The notes beneath the pieces were generated by a model. That model did no database searches and had not been told where the DNA came from. It worked only from the letters and a program-made list of their open reading frames with translations. From assembly GCA_045536305.1 (NCBI GenBank), contig JAZSNH010000023.1, positions 19,621 to 83,620 on the forward strand: a stretch of DNA of 64,000 bases. Reading direction: 5' to 3'. Numbering within the stretch: the stretch's first letter is position 1; the number at the start of each line of letters is the position of its first letter. The position numbers were made by a program, and so were the translations under genes. This stretch comes from JAISGQ01 sp045536305 (GTDB taxonomy: Bacteria > Bacillota > Clostridia > Oscillospirales > Acutalibacteraceae). Positions 33,418-41,099 of the stretch are shown here, piece after piece.

Positions 33418-34029
33418 ATGGCAAGCATTGTGCCAACCAAGGGTAACTTGATCGCAACAAAAAAATCGCTTGAGCTGGCAACTGTAGGTTATGAGCTCCT
33501 TGACCGCAAGCGTAATATTCTCATTCGTGAAATGATGACTCTTATCGATAGCGCTACATCTATACAAAGTGAGATCGATTCCGTCTATTCCGAAGCATAT
33601 CTTGCCCTGCAGACGGCAAACATTATTATAGGAAGATGTGACGCACTAGCTCAGACTGTTCCGATTGACAACAGCCTCAATGTGGATTTTCGTTCTGTCA
33701 TGGGTGTTGAGCTGCCTACGGTAACTCTCGGAGAGGATGATGATTCTCTCCCCTTCGGTCTGTATTCATCTCAGTCTGCGCTTGACGAGGCTTACATTAA
33801 ATTTCACGAGGTAAAAAGGCTTACTGCCTCTCTTGCGGAAATAGAAAATTCCGCATACAGATTGGCAAACGCCATAAAAAGCACACAAAAGCGTGCAAAC
33901 GCTCTTAAAAATGTCGTTATTCCAAAATTTACGGAAACCGTTAAATTTATTACGGAATCTCTCGACGAGAAGGAAAGAGAAGAATTTTCACGCCTTAAGG
34001 TCATTAAATCAAACAAGGAAAATCAGTAA
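33418..34029 (+). CDS. atpD: V-type ATP synthase subunit D
   Basis: A 203-residue helical protein: VPTKGNLIATKKSLELATVG at the start and RANALKNVVIPKFTETVKFI near the end. This is the rotating central-stalk shaft. Last gene of the nine-gene operon, followed by a terminator. Confidence 0.95.
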   Translation: MASIVPTKGNLIATKKSLELATVGYELLDRKRNILIREMMTLIDSATSIQSEIDSVYSEAYLALQTANIIIGRCDALAQTVPIDNSLNVDFRSVMGVELPTVTLGEDDDSLPFGLYSSQSALDEAYIKFHEVKRLTASLAEIENSAYRLANAIKSTQKRANALKNVVIPKFTETVKFITESLDEKEREEFSRLKVIKSNKENQ

Positions 34030-34059
34030 AATTTTGGTTTTTATTTAAATATAAGTATT

Positions 34060-34099
34060 AAACCGAGCGTACCGTGCAAAATAACGGTGCGCTCGGTTT
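34060..34099 (+). terminator. Terminator of the V-type ATPase operon
   Basis: Arms AAACCGAGCG (34060-34069) and CGCTCGGTTT (34090-34099) with extra CCG/CGG pairing inside. No long T-tract, so efficiency is uncertain. Confidence 0.7.
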
Positions 34100-34135
34100 G
34101 CGCTTTATGCTCATTCATAAAGGAGTTGATTTCTG

Positions 34136-34354
34136 ATGCTTGACAGAATCGCCTTGCTTTTAACTATCGTTGGTGCTCTGAACTGGGGCTCCATCGGTCT
34201 GTTCAAGTTCGATTTCGTCGGTTGGCTTTTTGGCGGACAGACTTCCGTCATTGCACGAATTATTTTCGTAGTTGTAGCTCTTGCAGGTCTTTGGTGTATT
34301 TCACTTCTTTTCAGAGAAAGAGAAGAGATCGTCGAAGACAAAAGTCGGAGCTGA
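34136..34354 (+). CDS. DUF378 family small membrane protein
   Basis: A 72-residue protein with two membrane helices and the typical LLTIVGALNWGSIGLF and WLFGGQTSVIARIIFVVV stretches of DUF378. AAAGGAG precedes the ATG. Function of the family is unknown. It is flanked by terminators and likely monocistronic. Confidence 0.92.
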   Translation: MLDRIALLLTIVGALNWGSIGLFKFDFVGWLFGGQTSVIARIIFVVVALAGLWCISLLFREREEIVEDKSRS

Positions 34355-34374
34355 ATTTACCAACATCTCTTTCG

Positions 34375-34406
34375 TCCCTTGTGCCAAAGGCACAAGGGAT
34401 ATTTTT
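34375..34406 (+). terminator. Terminator of the DUF378 gene
   Basis: Perfect 11-bp stem TCCCTTGTGCC/GGCACAAGGGA with AAA loop, then TATTTTT. Confidence 0.92.
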
Positions 34407-34482
34407 CCGATCAGGCATGCTTGATTTTTTCGTATAAAGTTATGAGTGCTGCACCCTCTGCCCACACCGCTTTTTGCATTTG

Positions 34483-34513
34483 AAAATCCCACCTGCCCCG
34501 GGCAGGTGGGATT
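34483..34513 (-). terminator. Terminator of ackA
   Basis: Perfect 13-bp stem (AATCCCACCTGCC at 34485-34497, GGCAGGTGGGATT at 34501-34513). Read on the minus strand it ends in TTTT just beyond the ackA stop. Confidence 0.92.
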
Positions 34514-34518
34514 ACAAT

Positions 34519-35733
34519 TTATTTATTCATTGCCTCGACAAGAGCCTTTGTATCGCGTGCAATAACAAGCTCTTCATTTGTAGGAATTACATAAACCTTT
34601 ACCTTGCTGTCAGGGGTAGAGAGCTCTATCTCTTCGCCTCTGTGTGAATTTGCCTCTGCATCAATTTTAACGCCGAGATATTCAAGATACTCGCAAATAG
34701 CTGCTCTGTGGCTGCACTGATTTTCACCGATGCCTGCTGTAAAGACGATAGCATCGACACCGCCGAGAGCTGCTACATAGCCACCGACAAATTTTGCGAT
34801 CTGATAACGAAGTATCTCATGAGTGAGCTGTGCGCGCTCATTGCCTTCTGCCGCTGCCTTTGTGACATCACGGTCATCAGAGGATACACCTGATACGCCG
34901 AGCATACCGGACTTCTTATTGAGGAGATCGGACATCTGCTGAGGTGTAAAGCCTTCCTTCTCTGCAATGAAATTAACAACAGAGGGATCGAGAGAGCCTG
35001 AACGTGTACCCATCATAAAGCCGTCAAGCGGAGTTAAGCCCATGCTGGTATCGATGCACTTGCCGTCCTTGACCGCTGTAATGGATGAGCCGTTGCCAAG
35101 ATGGCAGGTGATTATCTTTGTTCCCTCGGGGTTTTCTGCTCTGCCGAGAAGCTCAAGGCAGCGTGCGGAAACAAATCTGTGGCTTGTGCCGTGTGCACCG
35201 TAGCGGCGTACCTTATACTCTTCGTAATACTTCCAGGGAACAGGGAAAATATATGCCTTGGGAGGCATTGTGCTGTGGAAGGATGTATCGAAAACTACTG
35301 CCTGAGGAGTGTCCTTGCCGAATGTGTCGATAGAAGCGCGGATACCCTGAACATGTGCAGGGTTATGAAGCGGTGCAAGAGCACCAAGCTCTGCGATATC
35401 CTCGATAACCTTTTCGTCAACAAGACAGCTTTCGCTGAAAATTGCACCGCCCTGAACAACACGGTGACCGATCGCGGAAACCTCAGAAAGCTCACCTATA
35501 ACCTTGCCTTCACCCTCTGTGAGAGCTGCCTTTACAAGTGCGAATGCCTCAGTGTGGTTGCTGCATTCCTTCTGTACCTCGAAGCTTCTGCCATCGGGAA
35601 GCTTATGAGTGATAAAGGTTCCGCCGATACCTATACGCTCGCAGTTGCCCTTTGCAAGCACCGACTCATTTTCCATATCGATGAGCTGGTACTTAAGAGA
35701 GCTGCTGCCTGCGTTGATTACGAGAATTTTCAT
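34519..35733 (-). CDS. ackA: Acetate kinase
   Basis: A 404-residue protein of usual family length. N-terminus KILVINAGSSSLKYQLID, phosphate loop HLGNGSSITAVKDGKCIDTS, and GTRSGSLDP are all present. Converts acetyl phosphate and ADP to acetate and ATP in fermentation. No pta gene is adjacent. It is divergent from the tmcAL gene. Confidence 0.98.
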   Translation of the reverse strand: MKILVINAGSSSLKYQLIDMENESVLAKGNCERIGIGGTFITHKLPDGRSFEVQKECSNHTEAFALVKAALTEGEGKVIGELSEVSAIGHRVVQGGAIFSESCLVDEKVIEDIAELGALAPLHNPAHVQGIRASIDTFGKDTPQAVVFDTSFHSTMPPKAYIFPVPWKYYEEYKVRRYGAHGTSHRFVSARCLELLGRAENPEGTKIITCHLGNGSSITAVKDGKCIDTSMGLTPLDGFMMGTRSGSLDPSVVNFIAEKEGFTPQQMSDLLNKKSGMLGVSGVSSDDRDVTKAAAEGNERAQLTHEILRYQIAKFVGGYVAALGGVDAIVFTAGIGENQCSHRAAICEYLEYLGVKIDAEANSHRGEEIELSTPDSKVKVYVIPTNEELVIARDTKALVEAMNK

Positions 35734-35773
35734 TGTTATCTACTCCTTGTAATTAACTTTGCAAACTGTTATT

Positions 35774-35802
35774 ATGATAGTACAGAAATGAGAATTTTTC
35801 AA
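35774..35802 (-). promoter_or_regulatory. Sigma-A promoter of ackA
   Basis: Minus strand TTGAAA (35802-35797), 17-bp spacer, TATCAT (35779-35774). Confidence 0.75.
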
Positions 35803-35855
35803 GTCATTATAATGTTTTTATACATTTTATTACTTTTTTGGAGGTCAACGCGCTT

Positions 35856-37034
35856 ATGAGGGTTGCAGGTGTTGTCGCTGAGTATAATCCCTTTCACAAT
35901 GGTCATGAATATCAGCTTTCGAAAACACGTTCAGAGCTTGGCGCAACACACATTGTCGTGTGCATGAGCGGAAGCTTTACACAACGCGGCGACTGCGCCT
36001 GTCTTTCGAAATTTGCAAGAGCAAAGGCTGCTGTTTTGTGCGGTGCAGACCTTGTTCTCGAGCTTCCGACTCCCTGGGCTGCAGCCCCCGCAGGTCGTTT
36101 TGCCTCAGGTGCTGTCTCAGTTTTCGATGCGCTCGGCTGTGTCGATCTGATTTCTTTCGGCTCTGAGTGCGGCGATACAACGCGTTTGTATAAAACTGCC
36201 GCTGCGGTAAAGGAACTCGATGACAAGCTTTTTGATTCAGTAAAAGGCGGCGGAAATCTTGCCGCCGCAAGATATGAGCTTGTCGCTTCGGAATACGGCA
36301 AGGAATCAGCCAAGCCGCTGATGAATCCAAATGATACGCTGGCTGTTGAATATATACTTTCATCGTCAAGATTATGTAAACCTATCCCCTGCTGTGCCGT
36401 CACACGCAAGGGCGCAGGACACGATGAACATATTATTTCAGGGGCTTTTACCTCCGCTTCACACATCAGAACCATGCTAAGCAATGGTGAATGGCAGAGT
36501 TTTGTGCCTGATGCATCGAAAAATATTATTATTGACGAGATTGAAAATGGGCGTGCCGCTGCCGATATACGTAAACTTGAAACAGCGATTTTAGCAAAGC
36601 TTCGTACTATGAACGCAGAGGATTATGTTAACCTACCCGAGGTTTCCGAGGGCCTTGAAAACAGGATCTTTGACGCTGTTCGTTCGGCAGGCTCCTTGAC
36701 CGAGCTTTATGATGCGATAAAAACAAAACGCTACTCACATTCAAGGATACGAAGAATAATTTTATCCGCATTTCTGGATGTGAAAAAAGAATACACATCA
36801 GGCAGTGTACCGTATATTCGTATTCTTGCAATGAACGAAAAGGGTAAGGAAATTATTTCTTCTGCAGAAGCCTCACTGCCTGTAATCGCAAAATATGCCG
36901 ATTTAAAAAAGCTTTCTGCCACGGCAAAGGAAATATTTGAGCTTGAATGCAAAGCTACCGATTTATGGGCTCTTTCTCTTCCCTCTCCTGCTCCATGCGG
37001 AATGGACTTTACAAGCAAGCTTACAGTCTTATAA
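35856..37034 (+). CDS. tmcAL: tRNA(Met) cytidine acetate ligase TmcAL (YlbM)
   Basis: A 392-residue protein. The N-terminal nucleotidyltransferase-like fold has GVVAEYNPFHNGHEYQL with the HxGH-type motif, then CMSGSFTQRGDCA, DLVLELPTPWAAAPAGRFA and FGSECGD. ATG 35856 lies 11 nt after GGAGG. TmcAL uses ATP and acetate to form N4-acetylcytidine at the wobble base of elongator tRNA-Met. Sitting back-to-back with acetate kinase is consistent with use of free acetate. Confidence 0.93.
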   Translation: MRVAGVVAEYNPFHNGHEYQLSKTRSELGATHIVVCMSGSFTQRGDCACLSKFARAKAAVLCGADLVLELPTPWAAAPAGRFASGAVSVFDALGCVDLISFGSECGDTTRLYKTAAAVKELDDKLFDSVKGGGNLAAARYELVASEYGKESAKPLMNPNDTLAVEYILSSSRLCKPIPCCAVTRKGAGHDEHIISGAFTSASHIRTMLSNGEWQSFVPDASKNIIIDEIENGRAAADIRKLETAILAKLRTMNAEDYVNLPEVSEGLENRIFDAVRSAGSLTELYDAIKTKRYSHSRIRRIILSAFLDVKKEYTSGSVPYIRILAMNEKGKEIISSAEASLPVIAKYADLKKLSATAKEIFELECKATDLWALSLPSPAPCGMDFTSKLTVL

Positions 37035-37074
37035 AGAAAAAAGCTGCTGCCTTTCGGCATCAGCTTTTTTCTTT
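37033..37074. terminator. Bidirectional terminator after tmcAL
   Basis: Long stem AAAGAAAAAAGCTG...CAGCTTTTTTCTTT with inner TGCC/GGCA around a TTTC loop. It overlaps the end of the convergent anti-sigma gene. Confidence 0.9.
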
Positions 37075-37795
37075 ATTTTGTCAATGATTCAATAATATTT
37101 ACAACCTCTTCTATGGATAATCCCTCAGTTATCATTTGGAAGCCCACGTCTTTGTACATAAATTTCGCATAATAATATGAATTATACTTTCCTATCAAAA
37201 CCTCTGTATTATTTATGATTGACATTTCCTCAATCTTTTCAAATTCAGCAAAACATGAAAATGGATATTTCCACTTTGCCACTTCCAAGTTAACGCTTCG
37301 TTTGAGATCTTTATTGGAATAATTGTGTACCGTTGTGTCATGATACACCTCTCCCGTACCGCCGTTTCTTTTGTAAATTCCATGAGTTCCTGTGCCGTTT
37401 TCAATTTCCCACTCTGTCAAATCTTCAGGTACTTTTGGAAACACATTTGTACCGTAATATTCGTTCAGCTCTTCATCTTCCATAACAACAAAATCATCAA
37501 CAAGCAGGCAGATATACATTCTATACTTTGAAAATAAACCGTTGGCCTCATTTACTGTAATCTTATTTGCATTCTCTTTTTTATCTGTTACGCTGACTAT
37601 AAGCTCCGATTGCTCTGTCTGTGTGCTTTTCACATTATCAGGCTGTTGTGCAAATATCACTGCGATTACAGCTATACATACGCCCAGCACAGGCACCACA
37701 ACCTTAGCAATAAGATTTTTTCTTTTTTTCTTCGTCTGTTTATATTCTTCTATCCTTTGAAAAACACTGTTTGTCATTTCATTGCAGCTCTTCAT
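37073..37795 (-). CDS. Single-pass membrane protein, probable anti-sigma factor
   Basis: A 240-residue protein. Residues 1-28 are cytoplasmic and basic, one membrane helix spans about 30-50 (VVVPVLGVCIAVIAVIFA), and the remaining 190 residues should lie outside the membrane. ATG 37795 follows AAGGAGGGGG and lies inside the end of the sigma gene (17-bp overlap), so the two are coupled. Topology and pairing fit an ECF anti-sigma factor. No zinc-binding anti-sigma motif is visible, so the role is inferred from context. Confidence 0.72.
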   Translation of the reverse strand: MKSCNEMTNSVFQRIEEYKQTKKKRKNLIAKVVVPVLGVCIAVIAVIFAQQPDNVKSTQTEQSELIVSVTDKKENANKITVNEANGLFSKYRMYICLLVDDFVVMEDEELNEYYGTNVFPKVPEDLTEWEIENGTGTHGIYKRNGGTGEVYHDTTVHNYSNKDLKRSVNLEVAKWKYPFSCFAEFEKIEEMSIINNTEVLIGKYNSYYYAKFMYKDVGFQMITEGLSIEEVVNIIESLTK

Positions 37796-38339
37796 AGCTA
37801 ACCCCCTCCTTTTCAAGCTCTGATCTGAGTGCTGTCCTTGCGCGATACACAAGAGTTTCTATGCTGTGTTCGGATTTTTTCATTATTTTTGCAGATTCTC
37901 TTATGCTGAAATTCTCAAAATAGATAAGCCACAGTATCTGGCGGTATTGAGGAGAAATATGCCGAAGAGCTCTGTGAAGCACTCTCTTTCGCTCCTCTGT
38001 TATGTAAGAGCATTCAATATCTCTTTCGTCTGAAATACCTGCACAATCGTCAATGGATAAATGAGTGTCTTTCGCACGTCTTCGCAGATAATCAAATGCC
38101 GTATTTCGTGCGATAGTGTACAGCCATGTTTTAAATGATGCCTTTGCAATATTATACTTCGGCTTTTTTATGCCTATTTTTACAAAAGTATCCTCTGTCA
38201 GCTCCTCTGCAGTTCTGATATTATCGACAATGCCGTTCAAATAAAGGATCAATCCGTCCTTGTATTCTCTTATTATTATCGCAAGAGCGCTGTCATCACC
38301 GTTAAGAAAGCTTTTGTATGTCTCCGCTCCTTTGTCCAT
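37779..38339 (-). CDS. ECF-type RNA polymerase sigma factor
   Basis: A 186-residue sigma-70 family protein. Region 2 is around residues 15-85 (FLNGDDSALAIIIREYKDGL, FKTWLYTIARNTAFDYLRRR) and region 4 around 120-175 (LRHISPQYRQILWLIYFENF, SIRESAKIMKKSEHSIETLV). Sigma 3 is lacking. ATG 38339 after AAAGGAGAGG. It should be held by the downstream membrane protein and respond to an envelope signal. Target genes are unknown. Confidence 0.92.
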   Translation of the reverse strand: MDKGAETYKSFLNGDDSALAIIIREYKDGLILYLNGIVDNIRTAEELTEDTFVKIGIKKPKYNIAKASFKTWLYTIARNTAFDYLRRRAKDTHLSIDDCAGISDERDIECSYITEERKRVLHRALRHISPQYRQILWLIYFENFSIRESAKIMKKSEHSIETLVYRARTALRSELEKEGVSYEELQ

Positions 38340-38406
38340 AATACCTCTCCTTTTTGAAAGACCTTTCACTTATTATACGACAGAATCGAAAAAACCTCAC
38401 ACTTAT

Positions 38407-38451
38407 AAAATACAAAAATCCGCAGATTTTTTCTGCGGATTTTTGTATTTT
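38407..38451 (-). terminator. Terminator of the C39-like lipoprotein gene
   Basis: Perfect 20-bp stem (arms 38407-38426 and 38432-38451), core AATCCGCAGA/TCTGCGGATT, TTTTT loop. Its right arm overlaps the last codons of the gene. Confidence 0.9.
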
Positions 38452-40375
38452 ATTGATCTGTTGATGATGTGTCTCCCTCGGGAGCAGGTCCGTTGCCTTC
38501 TGCATAAACAACAATGTATTCTCCGCCTGCTTCACCGATCATCCAAAGTGCAAGCTCACTTTCGATCGTATCTGCTTTGCCCGGGACTGCTCCGTTGGCA
38601 TATACAGCTTCTTCGTGCTTTGCGTTCGGGTCCTTTACTAAGAATCTGACGGAATTACCCTTCTTTGTAAATCCGTAAATTATCATGTATTGTGCCTCAT
38701 TTGTTCCTGTGCTGCTGTAATCGGCAAGCACGATATTTCCTCCGCGAAGCTCATCGAGGACCGCATCTATAGTTATGTCCTCACATTCCGCTGCTGCAAC
38801 TCCGTTTTCCTCAAGCACTGTTACTATACGGCTCTGAGTCCACTCGTTTTCTGTTTTGTCAAGATATGCATTTCTGAGTGTCTCTACGGTATGTTCTTTC
38901 TTTCCGCTCCAGTGAAGCGCCATTGCCGCTGCCGCGACAGATACGTTTTTCCCTGCAAAATCGCCTGTTTCTCTGCTGGTCATGAACCAGTCAGCAGAGA
39001 CATCATTATTTACCTTCTCGGCCTCTTCCTCGAGAACATAATAGTTATAATTCTCATAGAAGCTCTCGATACCTGCAAACACATCGCACATCTCGCTCAT
39101 CGTCAGATAGTCATAATAATGATAGCTTCCTTCTGCATTCCATGATTTGAAGCAGTGCCTTGTAAAGTTTGCAGCAAGCATCGGAAGCTCTCTGCCTCTG
39201 ATTTCATAATTGGGAGTAAAAAGCTCTGAGTCAGCAGGGAATTTGGGCATGATCGAATTTTCAGCCATGATCGCTGCGCTTTCATCCGAACAGTCGGAAA
39301 GCTTACTCTCTGCTTTTACTTCTGCGTCATAGCCTGCCTTCAATATAAGGAGCATATTTTTTGCAAGATCAAGCCTTGTAAGATTTTCCTCAGACTGTAC
39401 CATTACGCTGTCAACCGTATTGTAAAGATTTGTATCGGAAACGATTCTGTCCCAATCGGTGCTGAGCTTTACAGCCGCCTCAGCCTCTGTGTCTTCCGCA
39501 TTTTCCGCTGTATCTTCATTCACTTCGGCTTCGATTTCAAAATTATAGTTTATCCCTTCGGGAGCATACATTCTCAGATAAAGCTCTGCATACTTTATAA
39601 AATCGATAAGCTTTGCTCCGCCGCTGTACACACCGTAAACCTCGAAATTGAGCTCGCTCATAAGATATGCCAGGGTATCGACAAGCATTGTGGTAGTAGC
39701 ATCACTGTTGTACACAAGCGCCTCGGTGTATTCATATTCAGGCACAAGTGCAAGTATCTTTTTTGATGCAGTTTCGGGAACCGAAGAAACAACCGATGAA
39801 TAATCAACAGCCTTGCCTGTCCTGTTTTCATACCATGCCATGAGTATCTCCGCCATCTCTGCAGCGGTCAATGTCTCATTTATATTGTAGATGTCAACAT
39901 CTATTCCGTAAGATGCAACCTTCATTGCATATTTGAGTGTTTCATAATCTGCAATACACTCTGGAACAATTGCTTCAACCTCACAGCTGCCTGCATCAAG
40001 AGTTATATCGGGAAGCATTATCTTCTGACCTTCAATACCCTCTATCCAGGAACAAAGCACAGCATTTCCGCCTGTTTTCTCAACACTGTAACGCATTTTT
40101 CCGACAAGCTCATTTAATTCATTGGAATTTGCAGTCTTGAGGGCGGATATCACCTCATCAAAGTATGGGGTGATTTTATTGTTGATGCTGCCTGCATTCC
40201 AGACGCCTCTGACATTCGGTTTCTGATAGGGATCTGTTCCCTCTGTGTCAACTCTTGCGCCAAAAAAGCCCGTACAGCCGCTGAGCACAAATGTCATGGA
40301 CATTATTGCCGCAAGCAACACAGCAACTGCCGCAGTACCTCTTTTACTACGCATCACTATATCAATTCCTTTCAT
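38450..40375 (-). CDS. Lipoprotein with a C39-like domain lacking catalytic residues
   Basis: A 641-residue secreted lipoprotein: signal helix then lipobox FVLSGC. The middle (about 50-460) is a helical region I do not recognise. The C-terminal part (about 475-615) has the layout of a peptidase C39-like domain: GKNVSVAAAAMALHWSG where such enzymes have CGPASLAM, later EAQYMIIYGFTKKGNSVRFLVKDPNAK where they have H-x-V-x-V-x-G-Y and DP. Both the nucleophile Cys and the His are missing, so it is probably a binding domain. ATG 40375 is chosen; a GTG/ATG pair at 40357/40354 is a good alternative start. Acidic C-terminus. Confidence 0.72.
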   Translation of the reverse strand: MKGIDIVMRSKRGTAAVAVLLAAIMSMTFVLSGCTGFFGARVDTEGTDPYQKPNVRGVWNAGSINNKITPYFDEVISALKTANSNELNELVGKMRYSVEKTGGNAVLCSWIEGIEGQKIMLPDITLDAGSCEVEAIVPECIADYETLKYAMKVASYGIDVDIYNINETLTAAEMAEILMAWYENRTGKAVDYSSVVSSVPETASKKILALVPEYEYTEALVYNSDATTTMLVDTLAYLMSELNFEVYGVYSGGAKLIDFIKYAELYLRMYAPEGINYNFEIEAEVNEDTAENAEDTEAEAAVKLSTDWDRIVSDTNLYNTVDSVMVQSEENLTRLDLAKNMLLILKAGYDAEVKAESKLSDCSDESAAIMAENSIMPKFPADSELFTPNYEIRGRELPMLAANFTRHCFKSWNAEGSYHYYDYLTMSEMCDVFAGIESFYENYNYYVLEEEAEKVNNDVSADWFMTSRETGDFAGKNVSVAAAAMALHWSGKKEHTVETLRNAYLDKTENEWTQSRIVTVLEENGVAAAECEDITIDAVLDELRGGNIVLADYSSTGTNEAQYMIIYGFTKKGNSVRFLVKDPNAKHEEAVYANGAVPGKADTIESELALWMIGEAGGEYIVVYAEGNGPAPEGDTSSTDQ

Positions 40376-40485
40376 TTGCTCCTTAAGCAAAAATCTTATG
40401 AATTATAACATAGAGTTTTTTCTATTGCAATGTTCAAACAGTAAAGTATTTGTGACTTTTTGCTTTTTTGGAAAAAACTGTGCCA

Positions 40486-40522
40486 AAATGTGCTTTACAT
40501 GCACATTTATGTAGGGTAAAAT
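40486..40522 (+). promoter_or_regulatory. Promoter of rnhA with a palindrome around the -35 box
   Basis: TTTACA at 40494-40499, 17-bp spacer, TAAAAT at 40517-40522. The -35 is embedded in an inverted repeat AAATGTGC-TTTACAT-GCACATTT (40486-40508) with 8-bp perfect arms. Confidence 0.75.
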
Positions 40523-40548
40523 AATCTGAGCAAAGGGGTTGTTCTTTT

Positions 40549-40998
40549 ATGAATGAACTGACAAAGGTCACTGTATATACCGACGGCGCATGCTCGGGCA
40601 ATCCCGGTCCGGGCGGTTGGTGTGCAATACTTGTTTCTATGGGCAAGGAAAAAGAGCTTTCAGGCGGAAGCAGTCAGACTACAAACAACAGAATGGAGCT
40701 GACTGCCGTTATCAAAGCTCTCAAGGCGCTGAAAAGAAAATGCAGCGTACACATAATTACCGATTCAAAATATGTTGTAGACGGCATCACCAAGGGTTGG
40801 GCTCGTTCATGGCGTCTCAAGGGCTGGAAAAAAAGCGACGGAAAGCCTGCACTCAATCCCGAGCTTTGGGGCGAGCTGCTTGATCTTATCGATTCCCATG
40901 AGGTAACCTTTGAGTGGATAAAGGGTCACGCAGGTCACGAATATAACGAACGTTGTGACAGAGTTGCAGTTATGCAGACAGAACTGCACAGAAATTGA
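40549..40998 (+). CDS. rnhA: Ribonuclease HI
   Basis: A 149-residue protein. Catalytic acidic residues: Asp in VYTDGACSGNPGPGGW, Glu in NRMELTAV, Asp in ITDSKYVV, Asp in NERCDRVAV. The basic handle KGWARSWRLKGWKKSDG is present. Cleaves RNA in RNA-DNA hybrids. ATG follows AAAGGGGTTG. Confidence 0.97.
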   Translation: MNELTKVTVYTDGACSGNPGPGGWCAILVSMGKEKELSGGSSQTTNNRMELTAVIKALKALKRKCSVHIITDSKYVVDGITKGWARSWRLKGWKKSDGKPALNPELWGELLDLIDSHEVTFEWIKGHAGHEYNERCDRVAVMQTELHRN

Positions 40999-41026
40999 AT
41001 AAATCGACAAAAAATCGGCAAACCTA

Positions 41027-41055
41027 TTGCAAAGTGGACTAATTTAGTATATATT
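41027..41055 (+). promoter_or_regulatory. Probable promoter of the cysteine desulfurase-nifU operon
   Basis: TTGCAA at 41027-41032, 17-bp spacer, TATATT at 41050-41055. Confidence 0.65.
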
Positions 41056-41099
41056 AAGAATCACAGAAAAAAATTGACTTTGAAAGGTCTTTGATAATT

